A stretch of DNA of 64,000 nucleotides from positions 62,001-126,000 of the forward strand of contig NZ_CP113865.1 in assembly GCF_026810225.1 (NCBI RefSeq), written 5' to 3'. The notes below the pieces were generated by a model that worked only from the letters and a program-made list of their open reading frames with translations, did no database searches and had not been told where the DNA came from. Within the stretch, counting starts at the first letter, position 1; each line of letters starts with the position of its first letter. This document shows positions 34,737-44,670 of the stretch, in pieces. Position numbers and translations under genes: made by a program. Origin of the DNA: Caldicellulosiruptor morganii. Its GTDB lineage: Bacteria; Bacillota; Thermoanaerobacteria; Caldicellulosiruptorales; Caldicellulosiruptoraceae.

Positions 34737-35102
34737 TTGCTGAAGTTTGATCCCAATATTCCGGTATATCTGCAGATAATGGAGTTTTTAAAAAAGAAGA
34801 TTGCCAGTGGCAAATTACAGCCCGGTGAAAAGCTTCCTTCTGTTCGGGAGATGGCGCAGATGTTCGGTGTCAATCCCAACACAGTTCAAAGGGTGATCCA
34901 GGAACTGGAAAGAGAAAATCTTATTTTCACAGAAAGAGGTATTGGAAACTTTGTGACAAAAAATGAGAAGGTTATATCCAAGATGAGAGAAGAGATGGCA
35001 GCAAAAATGATAGAGGATTTTATAAGCTCCATGAATGAAATTGGCTTTTCAAATGGGGAGATTATGCAGCTTATTAAAAAGAAAATTGAGGAAGAGAGGT
35101 AG
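34737..35102 (+). CDS. GntR family transcriptional regulator, YtrA subfamily
   Basis: The 121-residue protein has the GntR wHTH: FDPNIPVYLQIMEFLKKKIA, PGEKLPSVREMAQMFGVNPN and TVQRVIQELERENLI, then a short C-terminal helical tail of about 45 residues, as in YtrA. YtrA repressors control ABC exporters responding to cell-wall antibiotics. The TTG at 34737 has CGGAGG seven bases upstream. It heads the ABC operon and probably represses both this unit and the exporter unit starting at 37860, through the shared operator. Confidence 0.92.
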   Translation: MLKFDPNIPVYLQIMEFLKKKIASGKLQPGEKLPSVREMAQMFGVNPNTVQRVIQELERENLIFTERGIGNFVTKNEKVISKMREEMAAKMIEDFISSMNEIGFSNGEIMQLIKKKIEEER

Positions 35103-35109
35103 ATAAAGA

Positions 35110-35817
35110 GTGCTTCTTGAGGTCAGAAACGTAACAAAATGGTACGGTTCAAAAAAGAAAATAGCACTGGATAATATCAGTTTTTCATTGGACAGAGGTA
35201 AAATTGTTGGTCTGGTGGGCGAAAATGGAGCGGGCAAGACAACCCTTTTAAAACTCATTGCGGGGTTTGTTCAGCCAAGCACTGGAGAAATTTTAATTGA
35301 GGGAAGGAAAGCTGGGCTTTTGACAAGGAAATTTGTTGCTTTTCTGCCTGATACTATCATGTTTGAAAAGTGGATGAGGGTATCTGATGCCATTGAGTTT
35401 TTCAAAGATTTCTATGATGATTTTGATGTTTCTAAGGCACATGATCTTGTAGGGAAGTTAAAAATCAATCCTAAGGAAAAAATTCATCAGCTGTCAAGAG
35501 GGAATATAGAAAAGTTATCTATTTCTTTGCTTTTCTCAAGGGACACAAAGCTGTATCTTTTAGATGAACCGCTGGCATATGTTGATCCTGTTTCAAGAGA
35601 TTTTATCTTTGAGATGATATTGCAGAACATATCCGAAGAGAAAAGCATCATAATCTCAACCAACATAATCTCTGAAATTGAACACATATTTGATGAAGTT
35701 ATATTCTTAAATCATGGAAAAATACTTTATTACGGTTCAACAGAGAAAATAAGAGAGCAAGAAGGGCTTTCAGTAAACCAGTTTTTAAAAGAGGTGCTCA
35801 AAAATGAAAATGCTTAA
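35110..35817 (+). CDS. ABC transporter ATP-binding protein
   Basis: The 235-residue ATPase has Walker A GENGAGKTTLL, a Q-loop region, signature-like LSRGNIEKLSI, Walker B LYLLDEPLAYVD, and a switch region without the usual histidine (IIISTNIISEIE). The start is GTG 35110, seven bases after the regulator's stop. Together with the two membrane proteins downstream it forms an exporter of the YtrB/BcrA kind, probably for peptide antibiotics or envelope material; the cargo is not shown. Confidence 0.92.
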   Translation: MLLEVRNVTKWYGSKKKIALDNISFSLDRGKIVGLVGENGAGKTTLLKLIAGFVQPSTGEILIEGRKAGLLTRKFVAFLPDTIMFEKWMRVSDAIEFFKDFYDDFDVSKAHDLVGKLKINPKEKIHQLSRGNIEKLSISLLFSRDTKLYLLDEPLAYVDPVSRDFIFEMILQNISEEKSIIISTNIISEIEHIFDEVIFLNHGKILYYGSTEKIREQEGLSVNQFLKEVLKNENA

Positions 35818-36556
35818 ATTGATAAAATACCAGATAAAAGGTCAAAAATCTTTTTACTTTGTATTTTTGATTGTTTTAAGCATAATTATATTTTACTTTT
35901 ATCGCTATGGAGACAAGATCAGTCCGAAAAATGGTTCAGGTGTTGAAGGTTTTCTTATGGGAGTTATGCTTTCTTATCTTCTTGCAACACTATCACTGCT
36001 TATACTTCACATAGTCATGCATTTTAAGCTTCTCTCAAGCGGAAAAAAGTATCTGATTTTTGGCTCTTCTCATGCAGGTGCAGAAAATATCTTTTTTGCA
36101 AGGGTAATTAATTTTGTTTTTGACCTGATTTTCACCAAAGCCTATCTGATATTGCTTTTATTTGCAATAAGTTTTGTGGATAAAAGACTTTGCTCTAAAT
36201 ATTGGTTGTGGATTTTATTATTTAACAAATATTCAAATATTAGAACTAATTTTGGAGTTGTTCTGATTGATTTAGAGTATATTGTTTTGCTAATTGCTTT
36301 GATGAATGTTTTTGTGAGTTTTTTCTGCTGGAGCAATAGACACCGTGTTAGTGGTTTGGATGCGGCAATCAATATACTTGCATTTTGTTTTGTCATTATA
36401 GCTTTTTTTGCTGGCGATGCTCCTTCAAATATTATTAAAAAATATATACATTCTACCTTATTACAAAATATAACAACTATATCATCAACGCTTATTTTAG
36501 GTGTTCTTTTTGCTAAGGCTGCCATATCAAACATGAAACACAGAATGGATTTGTAA
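35804..36556 (+). CDS. ABC transporter membrane subunit
   Basis: The 250-residue protein has about six hydrophobic helices (for example FYFVFLIVLSIIIFYFYRYG, IALMNVFVSFFCW, AINILAFCFVIIAFFAG). The ATG at 35804 overlaps the ATPase gene by 14 bases. It shares the YLIFGSS motif with the next gene, so the two are homologous subunits. No family can be named beyond ABC-2-like permease. Confidence 0.8.
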   Translation: MKMLKLIKYQIKGQKSFYFVFLIVLSIIIFYFYRYGDKISPKNGSGVEGFLMGVMLSYLLATLSLLILHIVMHFKLLSSGKKYLIFGSSHAGAENIFFARVINFVFDLIFTKAYLILLLFAISFVDKRLCSKYWLWILLFNKYSNIRTNFGVVLIDLEYIVLLIALMNVFVSFFCWSNRHRVSGLDAAINILAFCFVIIAFFAGDAPSNIIKKYIHSTLLQNITTISSTLILGVLFAKAAISNMKHRMDL

Positions 36557-36573
36557 AAGAAAGGGTGATGTAA

Positions 36574-37320
36574 GTGTTTTTGAGATATCTGAGATATGAA
36601 CTTTTAAAACGAACAAGAGATATCATTTACTGGATAGTTCTGGGTTCTGTTACTGGATTTTTTGCAATTAATTATTTCAAAAACAAAAGTGCTGAAATGG
36701 CATTGGCAGCAATACTCTCGATTTTGACAGCATTTATATACACCCTGGTTGAATATTCTTCAATTTTTAATTCAAATAAGAAATATTTGATTTTCGGCTC
36801 ATCTAAACTTCAGGGAATTCAAATAATTCTGGGAAGAATGGTTCTGGTTTTGCTGGATATGCTGGTATACTTTACTTTATTTGTGATTATGGAGATTTTG
36901 CTGAACATATTTTTCAGACACCAAGTTCAGAGCTTTGTTTTGCCGGGTGCTGCAAGGTTATTGATAAAAGTGTTTTTTTCATTTAAATATTTTCAAACCT
37001 TTTTGCTTTTTGCAACATCATTCTTTCTGGCATACTCATTTATTTTAATGGTAATAACCATGTTTAATACAATCTTAAAGAACCTCAATATCTGGCTTGG
37101 ACAATTGATTGGTGCTATTTTGGTAATATCTGCCGCTGGAGTTTTGCTGTATTCAATGACAAACCTATTTGTCGATACATTCATTATTCCTGTGCTGAAG
37201 AAGCTAAATGTTTTAAATGGTGATTTGATGCTTTGCATTACCCTGATTTTACACATTTTGTTAACTGCGGTTATTATTCTGGCATGTGCCAGACTTGTTG
37301 ATGAGAAATTGAATTTGTAA
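36574..37320 (+). CDS. ABC transporter membrane subunit, second
   Basis: The 248-residue protein has about six transmembrane segments (YWIVLGSVTGFFAINYF, MLVYFTLFVIMEILLNIFF, LIGAILVISAAGVLLYS). KKYLIFGSSK is shared with the preceding gene, suggesting duplication and a heterodimeric channel. GTG 36574 follows AAAGGGTGATG. It ends 26 bases before a small membrane protein gene. Confidence 0.8.
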   Translation: MFLRYLRYELLKRTRDIIYWIVLGSVTGFFAINYFKNKSAEMALAAILSILTAFIYTLVEYSSIFNSNKKYLIFGSSKLQGIQIILGRMVLVLLDMLVYFTLFVIMEILLNIFFRHQVQSFVLPGAARLLIKVFFSFKYFQTFLLFATSFFLAYSFILMVITMFNTILKNLNIWLGQLIGAILVISAAGVLLYSMTNLFVDTFIIPVLKKLNVLNGDLMLCITLILHILLTAVIILACARLVDEKLNL

Positions 37321-37346
37321 TTAAAAGAAAGGAGAGTTGGCAAAAT

Positions 37347-37781
37347 ATGAAAAAGACTGTATATGTGTTTGCTTTTTTAGCAATTGTATATGAAGTCTTT
37401 GTTGGGATGTTTTTGATGATGAGAAAGGAAAATATTTCACTAAATGAATACTGGGGGTTTGTATTGTCAGTTTTGTTTGTTGTTTCTGCTTTGGGTTTGT
37501 TAAGTGGTATATTTGGTGGAGAAAGAATAGTAAGTATCCTGGCAGTCAATATTTTTACAGTAATAATAATTAATATAATTTCTGCTATGTATGCACCTGT
37601 AATTTTAACCGAAGATGTTAAACAGAGATTGCTAAAAGAAGCAATGCAAAAAAACATAGAACTCAGTCTTGGTAACAATTTGGGCAACACAATATCTGGT
37701 ATCATGCTTTATTCTGTAATAATTGGGATTATGACGTTTTTGGGCTTTAAGATAAAAAATTTTTTTAGAAAAAGGACGTAA
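37347..37781 (+). CDS. Small four-helix membrane protein in the ABC operon
   Basis: The 144-residue protein has four hydrophobic segments (VFAFLAIVYEVFVGMFLMM, YWGFVLSVLFVVSALGLLSG, ILAVNIFTVIIINIISAMY, IMLYSVIIGIMTFLGF) and a basic C-terminus. No family recognised. AAAGGAGAG precedes ATG 37347. It closes the first unit; the second promoter follows 16 bases after its stop. Confidence 0.7.
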   Translation: MKKTVYVFAFLAIVYEVFVGMFLMMRKENISLNEYWGFVLSVLFVVSALGLLSGIFGGERIVSILAVNIFTVIIINIISAMYAPVILTEDVKQRLLKEAMQKNIELSLGNNLGNTISGIMLYSVIIGIMTFLGFKIKNFFRKRT

Positions 37782-37796
37782 AGTAAAATTACTCTA

Positions 37797-37841
37797 TTGA
37801 CTTTTTCTTTGTATCAGTGTATTATTAAATTAGAACACTAA
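37797..37841 (+). promoter_or_regulatory. Promoter with YtrA-type operator, copy 2
   Basis: TTGACT (37797-37802) is 17 bases from TATTAT (37820-37825). The 28-bp operator spans 37814-37841 with half-sites TCAGTGT and ACACTAA, and matches copy 1 at 24 of 28 positions in the same register to the -10. Confidence 0.85.
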
Positions 37842-37859
37842 TATGGTGGTGAAGATCTA

Positions 37860-39461
37860 ATGAGGCTTAAAAATAGTGTATTTTTAATTGGATTTATTAC
37901 TGTTTGTATAATTGTATTAATAGCAGTAAATTTATTTACAAAAAACATTAGCAAACAGCATGCTGAAAAGATAGAAGACAAAAATGTTGTAAAGGTTGAA
38001 AGAAAAAATCTTTTTGAAGAAATAACGTTGAGAGGTGTTGTTAATGCCAAAGAAAGACCAATATTTTCGCCTACCTCTGCAAAGGTTAAAAGTGTCTTAA
38101 TAAAAGAGGGTGGCTATGTGAAAAAGGATGACTTAATTGCAGTTTTAGATGATGAAAAACTAAGGATTGAAATTAAAAAAAAGGAGCGAGAAAGACAAAT
38201 TTTATACCATGATTTAGAAAACTTATACACAAAACTAAAAAAATGTTCGGTATATTCGCCATATGATGGTCAGGTTAAAGAGATATATGTTAAAGAAAGC
38301 GATGTGGTTTCAAAAGGAAGTCCAATATGTAAAGTTGTAAGGACTAATGAAGTATACTTTACTGTGTCATTCCCTGCATGGCTTTTTGAAAGTATAGATA
38401 AAGGGCAGCAAATTAAAATAATCTTACCTGAACTTGAACAGGAAGCAATGGGATATGTTAGAGGGAAAAGTTCTGTCTTTTATACAAATGAAAATGGTTT
38501 TTTGGTATTTGATGTTGAAATAGCCTTAAAAGGTAACAACTTACCAGTAAAGACAAAGGCATACTGTATATTTGAGCATAAAGGGCAAAAGATAAGAAGT
38601 TTAAATGAGGGAGTAGTTACACTGGAAGAGAATATTATAAAATCAACAGCTGATGGTACTGTGAAAAGCGTAAAAATTTCACAATTTTCTAATATAAAAA
38701 GAAATCAATTGGTAGTTGAACTGCTGAATGATGAAATCTTAGAACAAATTGAAAACAAAAAAGAACAGATAGAACAGATTTCAGAAGAAATAAGTGAATT
38801 GAAAAATGAGCTTAGTAAATTTTTAATAAGGTCTCCATTAGAAGGTATTATAAGTAATATAAATATTGCTGAAGGTCAACTTATAAATGAAGGCGAGAAA
38901 ATTGCGGTTATCTGGAATCCTCAAAATTTAGTATTTGAATCAAAAATTTCAGAACTTGAACTAAACAGAGTTAAAAAAGGGCAAAAGGTGATTTTGCAAT
39001 TTGAAATACCCGGTAGAATTGGTACCAAAGAGACAGTAAACGGCACAGTTGAATATATAGGTTTACAACCACTTGAAAAGGTTGAAGATGCCAGCATAAG
39101 CTTTTATCCTATTAAGATTGGTTTCAAAAGTAGCAAATTTAAAAGAGGAATACATGGTACAGCTAAAATTATGGCTTTGGTAAAGCAAAACGCGGTTTGT
39201 ATTCCTGTAGAAGCGTTAAGAGAGGAAAATGGTAAATACTACGTATGGGTGAAAAAGCTTAATAATAAAAATTCTTCAGAAGTCCTAAAAGAAGATAGGA
39301 TTGTTGATGAATACGGTTCAAAAGCAAGCTACTACAGGAATGCAGAAAAAAGAGATGTTGTTGTAGGAGAAAACAACAAGCAATATGTAGAGATTTTAAA
39401 TGGGCTAAAAGAAGGTGAAGAAGTGGTTCTGCCTCAGGCATATGAAAATATTCAAAAGTAA
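37860..39461 (+). CDS. MacA/HlyD-type periplasmic adaptor-like protein of an ABC exporter
   Basis: The 533-residue protein has an N-terminal transmembrane helix (VFLIGFITVCIIVLIAVNLF). Two biotinyl-lipoyl-type segments follow (VKSVLIKEGGYVKKDDLIAV, and VKSVKISQFSNIKRNQLVVE), with a short coiled-coil hairpin, then SPLEGIISNINIAEGQL and a membrane-proximal domain. It resembles MacA and the adaptors of Gram-positive MacB-type pumps. ATG 37860 follows GGTGGTGAAG. It leads an operon with a FtsX-type permease and an ATPase. Confidence 0.87.
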   Translation: MRLKNSVFLIGFITVCIIVLIAVNLFTKNISKQHAEKIEDKNVVKVERKNLFEEITLRGVVNAKERPIFSPTSAKVKSVLIKEGGYVKKDDLIAVLDDEKLRIEIKKKERERQILYHDLENLYTKLKKCSVYSPYDGQVKEIYVKESDVVSKGSPICKVVRTNEVYFTVSFPAWLFESIDKGQQIKIILPELEQEAMGYVRGKSSVFYTNENGFLVFDVEIALKGNNLPVKTKAYCIFEHKGQKIRSLNEGVVTLEENIIKSTADGTVKSVKISQFSNIKRNQLVVELLNDEILEQIENKKEQIEQISEEISELKNELSKFLIRSPLEGIISNINIAEGQLINEGEKIAVIWNPQNLVFESKISELELNRVKKGQKVILQFEIPGRIGTKETVNGTVEYIGLQPLEKVEDASISFYPIKIGFKSSKFKRGIHGTAKIMALVKQNAVCIPVEALREENGKYYVWVKKLNNKNSSEVLKEDRIVDEYGSKASYYRNAEKRDVVVGENNKQYVEILNGLKEGEEVVLPQAYENIQK

Positions 39462-39482
39462 AGGTTGCGAAGGTGATCTTAA

Positions 39483-40679
39483 ATGGGGTATGTTAAGTTT
39501 CTGGAAGCATTTAAAATTGCGGCAAAGTCTTTGGTCTACAATAAGACAAGAACATTTCTGAGTGTACTTGGGGTAATAATTGGAATATGTTCTATAATAG
39601 TTTCGGTTGGTCTTGTTCAGTCTGTCAGTATCAGTGTATCAAAACAATTAGAAGAAAGCGGACTTGACAGTTTGATTTTAATATTACAACGCGATGTGGA
39701 TATAAATGAAATGTTCAGGTATCTCAATGATGGTCAAAATTTATTAGTTGGAATAACTCCAAAAAAAACTTATTACACCGAGGTATTGTCGTCTGATGGG
39801 AAGAAGTATAAATGTGAGGTTCTTTTATTAAAATCTTCTTCTTATGTTCTTGAAAATTTGAAGCTGGTAAAAGGTAGATTCTTAAGTAGTTTGGATGAAG
39901 AAAAGCTTAACAATGTCGCAGTTGTTTTCGAAAATCAAGTTGATAAATTATTCAATAGCAAAGATAATGTGCTTTTTAAAAAGTTATTTATAGGTGGAGA
40001 AGAATTTGAGGTTATTGGAACTGTTGCAAAACAAAAACGCATGACAGATTTTTCAATAGGTACATCCTACTACGATATCAATATTATTATTCCATACAAA
40101 GTTGGCGAGAGTCTATTCAATCTTGAAAAAAGTTCGAAAATATTTTTTATAAAAAGCATAAATTCAAAATACAACTCTCGAATAAAAGCATTATTAGAGA
40201 AGTATCTACAGAGCAAAGGCTTGAACAAAGAAGATTATGGCATAATGGATGGTAGGGAACTTGTTCAGTCTGTGGCAACAATTTCGTATTTGTTAAGTGG
40301 ACTTTTGGGTGGGGTTGCAGCAGTTTCTCTAATTGTTAGCGGTATCGGCATAATGAATATCATTTTGGTTTCGGTAACAGAAAGAACAAAAGAAATAGGA
40401 ATTAGAAAAGCTGTTGGTGCCAAAAGCAGTGATATATGGCTCCAGTTTTTAATAGAATCTTTGTTAATATCTTCTTTTGGATGTTTTATAGGAATTTTAT
40501 TAGGACTTTCAATTGTATACGGAATTTTGCCAACTGTTTTGAACACCGAGGCTCATATTTCACCAATGTGGATAATAATTTCAATGGGGATATGCTATCT
40601 TATAGGATTATTTGCTAGCTGGACGCCGGCAGAAAGAGCATCACGTCTTGATCCTATTGTTGCTCTCAGATATGAGTAA
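39483..40679 (+). CDS. MacB/FtsX-type ABC permease
   Basis: The 398-residue protein has one N-terminal helix (NKTRTFLSVLGVIIGICSII), a large extracytoplasmic domain of about 220 residues and three C-terminal helices. The conserved loop TERTKEIGIRKAVGAKSSDI and the end ERASRLDPIVALRYE are signatures of MacB permeases. The ATPase is encoded separately downstream. RBS AAGGTGATC precedes ATG 39483. Such mechanotransmission pumps move peptides or act on the envelope without transporting across the inner membrane. Confidence 0.92.
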   Translation: MGYVKFLEAFKIAAKSLVYNKTRTFLSVLGVIIGICSIIVSVGLVQSVSISVSKQLEESGLDSLILILQRDVDINEMFRYLNDGQNLLVGITPKKTYYTEVLSSDGKKYKCEVLLLKSSSYVLENLKLVKGRFLSSLDEEKLNNVAVVFENQVDKLFNSKDNVLFKKLFIGGEEFEVIGTVAKQKRMTDFSIGTSYYDINIIIPYKVGESLFNLEKSSKIFFIKSINSKYNSRIKALLEKYLQSKGLNKEDYGIMDGRELVQSVATISYLLSGLLGGVAAVSLIVSGIGIMNIILVSVTERTKEIGIRKAVGAKSSDIWLQFLIESLLISSFGCFIGILLGLSIVYGILPTVLNTEAHISPMWIIISMGICYLIGLFASWTPAERASRLDPIVALRYE

Positions 40680-40709
40680 AGGTTAAACAATAGGTGGTGA
40701 TTTTATAGT

Positions 40710-41387
40710 ATGATTGAACTTTACGAGATTTACAAAGTTTACAAAATGGGCAACGAAGATGTGTATGCTTTAAATAATGTGACACTGAAAATACTAAAAA
40801 ATGAGTTTGTGGCAATTCTTGGACCGTCTGGTTCAGGAAAATCAACACTCATGAATATTATTGGCTGTCTTGACACACCAACATCTGGCACGTATCTCTT
40901 AGAGGGGAAAGAGGTTAATAAGCTTTCGGACAACCAGCTTGCTGAGATTCGAAACAGTAAAATAGGGTTTATATTTCAGCAGTTTAATCTAATCCCTCAG
41001 CTTACTGCATTAGAAAATGTAGAGCTTCCTCTGATTTACAAAGGAGTTAAAAAATCAGAAAGGCATAAGCTTGCGAAAGAAGCGCTTGAAAAAGTTGGAC
41101 TTTCAAACAGACTCAATCATAGACCAAAGCAGCTTTCAGGTGGGCAGCAGCAGAGGGTTGCAATTGCAAGAGCACTTGTTACAAACCCGTCGGTAATTCT
41201 TGCCGACGAGCCAACAGGAAACTTGGATTCTAAGTCAGGCAGTGAGATTATGCAAATTTTTAAACAACTTTATAACCAGGGCTGTACTATTGTGTTGATT
41301 ACACATGACATCTCCATTGCCTCCTATGCAAAAAGAATTGTAAAAATACATGATGGAAAAATTGTTGAAGATTGTAAAATTGCATAA
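40710..41387 (+). CDS. MacB/LolD-type ABC ATPase
   Basis: The 225-residue ATPase has Walker [17 protein letters not shown]-loop [11 protein letters not shown], signature [15 protein letters not shown], Walker [13 protein letters not shown] and switch LITHD. It is intact, unlike the ATPase at 35110 with its odd switch. It partners the permease at 39483. ATG 40710 with GGTGGTGATT upstream. Confidence 0.95.
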   Translation: MIELYEIYKVYKMGNEDVYALNNVTLKILKNEFVAILGPSGSGKSTLMNIIGCLDTPTSGTYLLEGKEVNKLSDNQLAEIRNSKIGFIFQQFNLIPQLTALENVELPLIYKGVKKSERHKLAKEALEKVGLSNRLNHRPKQLSGGQQQRVAIARALVTNPSVILADEPTGNLDSKSGSEIMQIFKQLYNQGCTIVLITHDISIASYAKRIVKIHDGKIVEDCKIA

Positions 41388-41428
41388 ATTTTTGCCTTTA
41401 TTTTTAATTTAGAGAGGAGTGAAGAAAA

Positions 41429-44400
41429 ATGAAATATAGAAATAGATTCGGATTTATATTTTTGGTTATCTTTATTTTGCTTCAAATTTTTACAATGCAA
41501 AGTATATATGCTCAGACAAAAGAATTATTATCCGTAGATATATATAAACTTGCAGTAGAAAAACTGTCAAAATTAGGTATTATATCATCAAAGGATTATC
41601 TCAAACCAAGTAGTTATGTGACACGGCAGGAGTTTGTTAGAACTATTGCAAAAATTTCAAATGTGAAAGAGAAAATATTGAATCTGAGGGAATTTTCATA
41701 CTGCATTGATGTAAGACCCAGTACTGAACTTTGTGGTTATGTAAATTGGGCAATTAGTAATAAGTATTTAACCATTTCAGCAAATGGGAAATTTAGACCA
41801 TCTGAAGCAATTACATTTTCTCAGGCAATAACTGCATTGATTAGAATGCTAAATTATAATGATTTGGACTTATAGGGAATATGGCCCCAAAACTATATCC
41901 AAAAGGCTTCTGAACTTGGGCTTTTGAAAGGTTTTGATGTCATGCCTGAGCAAAAGGTTACAAAATATAGCCTGGCTCTTATGTTATGTAAACTGCTTGA
42001 AACAAATGTGAAAGATACAAGCATAAAATTTTCCGAGTATGTTGGGCTTTACAGATCGTATGTTGTGCTTGATACTGGCAAAACATCATCCAAGCTTTTT
42101 TCAAATGAGGTTCTGACAGATGGCGGTGTGCTTGTGAACACAACAAAAGCCCAGCTGGAAGCTGGAAAAAGGTATATGCTTCAGGTTGATGGCAGCAAAA
42201 TTACAAAGGTGTTTGGAGTTGAAACCGACTCTTTCCAAATTGTGAGCACAAAGGTTGATGGGAAAACTGTATATTACAAAGAAAGTGGAAAGACAAAGTC
42301 AATAACTTTGCCATCTTCAGCAACATACTATTACAATGGCTCAAAACAAAGCTACGATGCAATAGAAAATGTTCTAAAACCAAACCAGAAGATAAGCTTT
42401 ATATATTCTGAGGATAGAAGCAAAGTGGACTGTATTGTGATCAAAGACATATATTCACCAGAAGTTTATGGAAACTATGATGAGCTGCTGGTTCTGGCAA
42501 CTTACAAAACATCATCGGCACAGGCTCCAAATCAAGTTCAGACAGACAGGGGAATATATTATATTGCACCTTCTATAAAACCTGATAGCCTTGAAATAGG
42601 CACAAAGTATGGAGTGTATATAAAGGATGAAACAATCACAGCAGTTTCTCAGAAAGTGTGGACAGCTGATAAGTTTACCATCAAAAATATAGATAATTAT
42701 ACACTTAATGCTGTCCAAAACGACAAAACACAGAAGATTCAGCCAAGCAGTAAGCCTTTGTATTACTATCAGGGGACGAAGCAGAGCTATGAGAATCTAC
42801 CAAACATTTTAAAAGAAGGTCAGATACTCTATGTATCAAAAGACATAGACACAGGCAGGGTTATGGCATATGTTATTCAGGACCCATACGGCAGTGAGTA
42901 CGGAAACTACATTGAGGCAATAGTTTTGCAAAATGCACTTTTAAATTCAAGCCTTGAGAACAACCAGGTTTTTACCGACAAGGGCATATACTACCTTCCA
43001 TCTGAAGATACAAAGCTTGAGATAGGTGCAAAGTACGGGCTTTATGTTAAAGATGATAAAATAACGCTTGTTGTAAAGAAATTGAATGCTACTTTGCAGT
43101 ATGAGGTAACAGATGTCATAAGCGATACTAACGTCAAGCTAAAGGGTGCTCAGGGTCAGGAGAATTTGATTTTGCCCCAAAAGCCAGCTTACTATTACAA
43201 TGGAGCAAAGATGAACTATACAGAACTCAAAAATGTGCTAAAAGCAGGGCAGAAAATCTACTTTGGCTATGCAAAGGATGGCAGGACATGCGAATATGTT
43301 GTAATCCAGGACCCATATTCTTTTGAGTATGGCACATATGCAGAAGTGATAGTGATGGCTGATAGCATTTCGTCAAGCAAGCTTGCAACAGGTGAGGTTC
43401 TGACAGACAGGGGCATATATGTTGTGGGAAGATCTGCAGGAAAGCTTTCTGTTGGTTCAAAGTATGGTGTGTATATCAAAAATGATACAATCACAAAGGT
43501 TGTGAAAAAGCTCAATAATAGCGAACAAGCAGAGATCACGGCGGTTGTAAGCGATACAAATGTAAAAATCAAAAAAGGCAGCACTGAGAACACCATGTTT
43601 CTTCCACAAAAGCCCACGTATTACTATAATGGAAACAAAGTAAATTATGACCAGCTAAAGAGCATTCTCAAGATGGGGCAGAAGATATATTTTGGTTACA
43701 ACCAGTCAGGGAGTTCTTATGAGTATGCAATCATCCAGGACCCATACTATGATGAATACGGAACATACATGGAAGTTATTGTAATGGGCACAAGCAAGGT
43801 AACAAAAGGTCTTGCAGAAGATGAAGTTCTGACAGACAGGGGTATTTTGAGCTTGCCATCGAGCCAGAACACAAGCTTGGAGCTTGGCGCAAAGTATGGG
43901 CTTTATGTTGACTCAAGTAACAATATAACATATGTGTACAAAAAGTTTAACTCAACCGATGGCATGACAGTTGTATACGCACTTGGGAGCAAAGTAACAG
44001 TTGATAAGGGCGGGACACAGGTTGATATGACTTTGCCACAGAACATAGCCTACTATTACAATGGTGCAAAGATAGATTATCAGACGGCGCTGCAAAAGAT
44101 TGTAAGGAACACATCGTTTGTGTTTGGAATGTCAGCACAAAAGCAGGGCAGATATGACTACTGTGTGATATTTGACCCGGTATACAGCAAACCATACCTT
44201 GCAAACGAAAAAACCTACCTGACTTTGAAAGCAGGTGATCTGGATTTAAGTGGCAGTAATTTGGTTATAAAAAATGGAGATAGTGTAAGTTACAGTTCTA
44301 TTCAGAAAAATGATGTTGTGTATGCTGTGACAGACATCTGGGGTGGCAACAAGTTCATACTTGTTGTAGATGATAAGGTTGAAGGTTATATCAAAAGCTA

Positions 44401-44599
44401 CCAGCCAGCAAGGTTTACACCAAAGTCTATTGTTGTGAGCGTATATGACCAGGCATCAGGAAAGCTTGTAGACAGGACGTATGAGGTGAGCGAGGATTTT
44501 GACCCAGCAGTTCTTTTAGCAGACACATTCAAAGTTGGTCAGAGAGTGTATCTCATCCTGGGGTATGATGGCAGGGTGGTAAGTATGGTAAAACCGTAA
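41429..44599 (+). pseudogene. Large S-layer-homology surface protein interrupted by an in-frame TAG
   Basis: The two open stretches (41429-41875 and onward to 44599) are in the same frame, separated only by TAG at 41873-41875. Across it the SLH pattern is continuous: RMLNYNDLDL-stop-GIWPQNYIQKASELGLLKGF. A signal peptide (FGFIFLVIFILLQIFTMQSI, cleavage after YAQ) and one and a half SLH domains precede the stop. SLH domains bind pyruvylated wall polymers. After it come the rest of the SLH region and five repeats of about 143 residues. RBS GAGAGGAGTG. If the TAG is real, only a secreted SLH fragment is made unless it is read through; a sequencing error or very recent mutation is possible. It is the last gene of the exporter operon. 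Confidence 0.88.
42327..44200 (+). repeat. Five-fold protein repeat of about 430 bp
   Basis: The motif YYYNG (or YYYQG) followed by a K-x-x-Y segment recurs at about 42327, 42762, 43191, 43617 and 44049, a period of 426-435 bases or about 143 residues. Each unit also contains a QDPY/EYG segment, VLTDRGIY and a GAKYGLYVKDD-like segment. Units three and four are the most alike. Confidence 0.88.
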
Positions 44600-44610
44600 A
44601 AAATCTTATA

Positions 44611-44670
44611 CAGGAATAAATAGTGGCTGGCAATATTTGATTTAAGCCAGCCTTTTACCATTTATTCCTG
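44611..44670. terminator. Nested bidirectional terminator
   Basis: CAGGAATAAAT (44611-44621) pairs perfectly with ATTTATTCCTG (44660-44670). Inside, GGCTGGC (44625-44631) pairs with GCCAGCC (44646-44652), followed by TTTT. The right arm also encodes the last residues of the convergent OB-fold gene. Confidence 0.88.

Noticed and set aside
41924..44599. Separate gene starting at ATG 41924
   Set aside because: It is in the same frame as the upstream SLH gene, the SLH domain spans the TAG, and no RBS or signal peptide precedes it.
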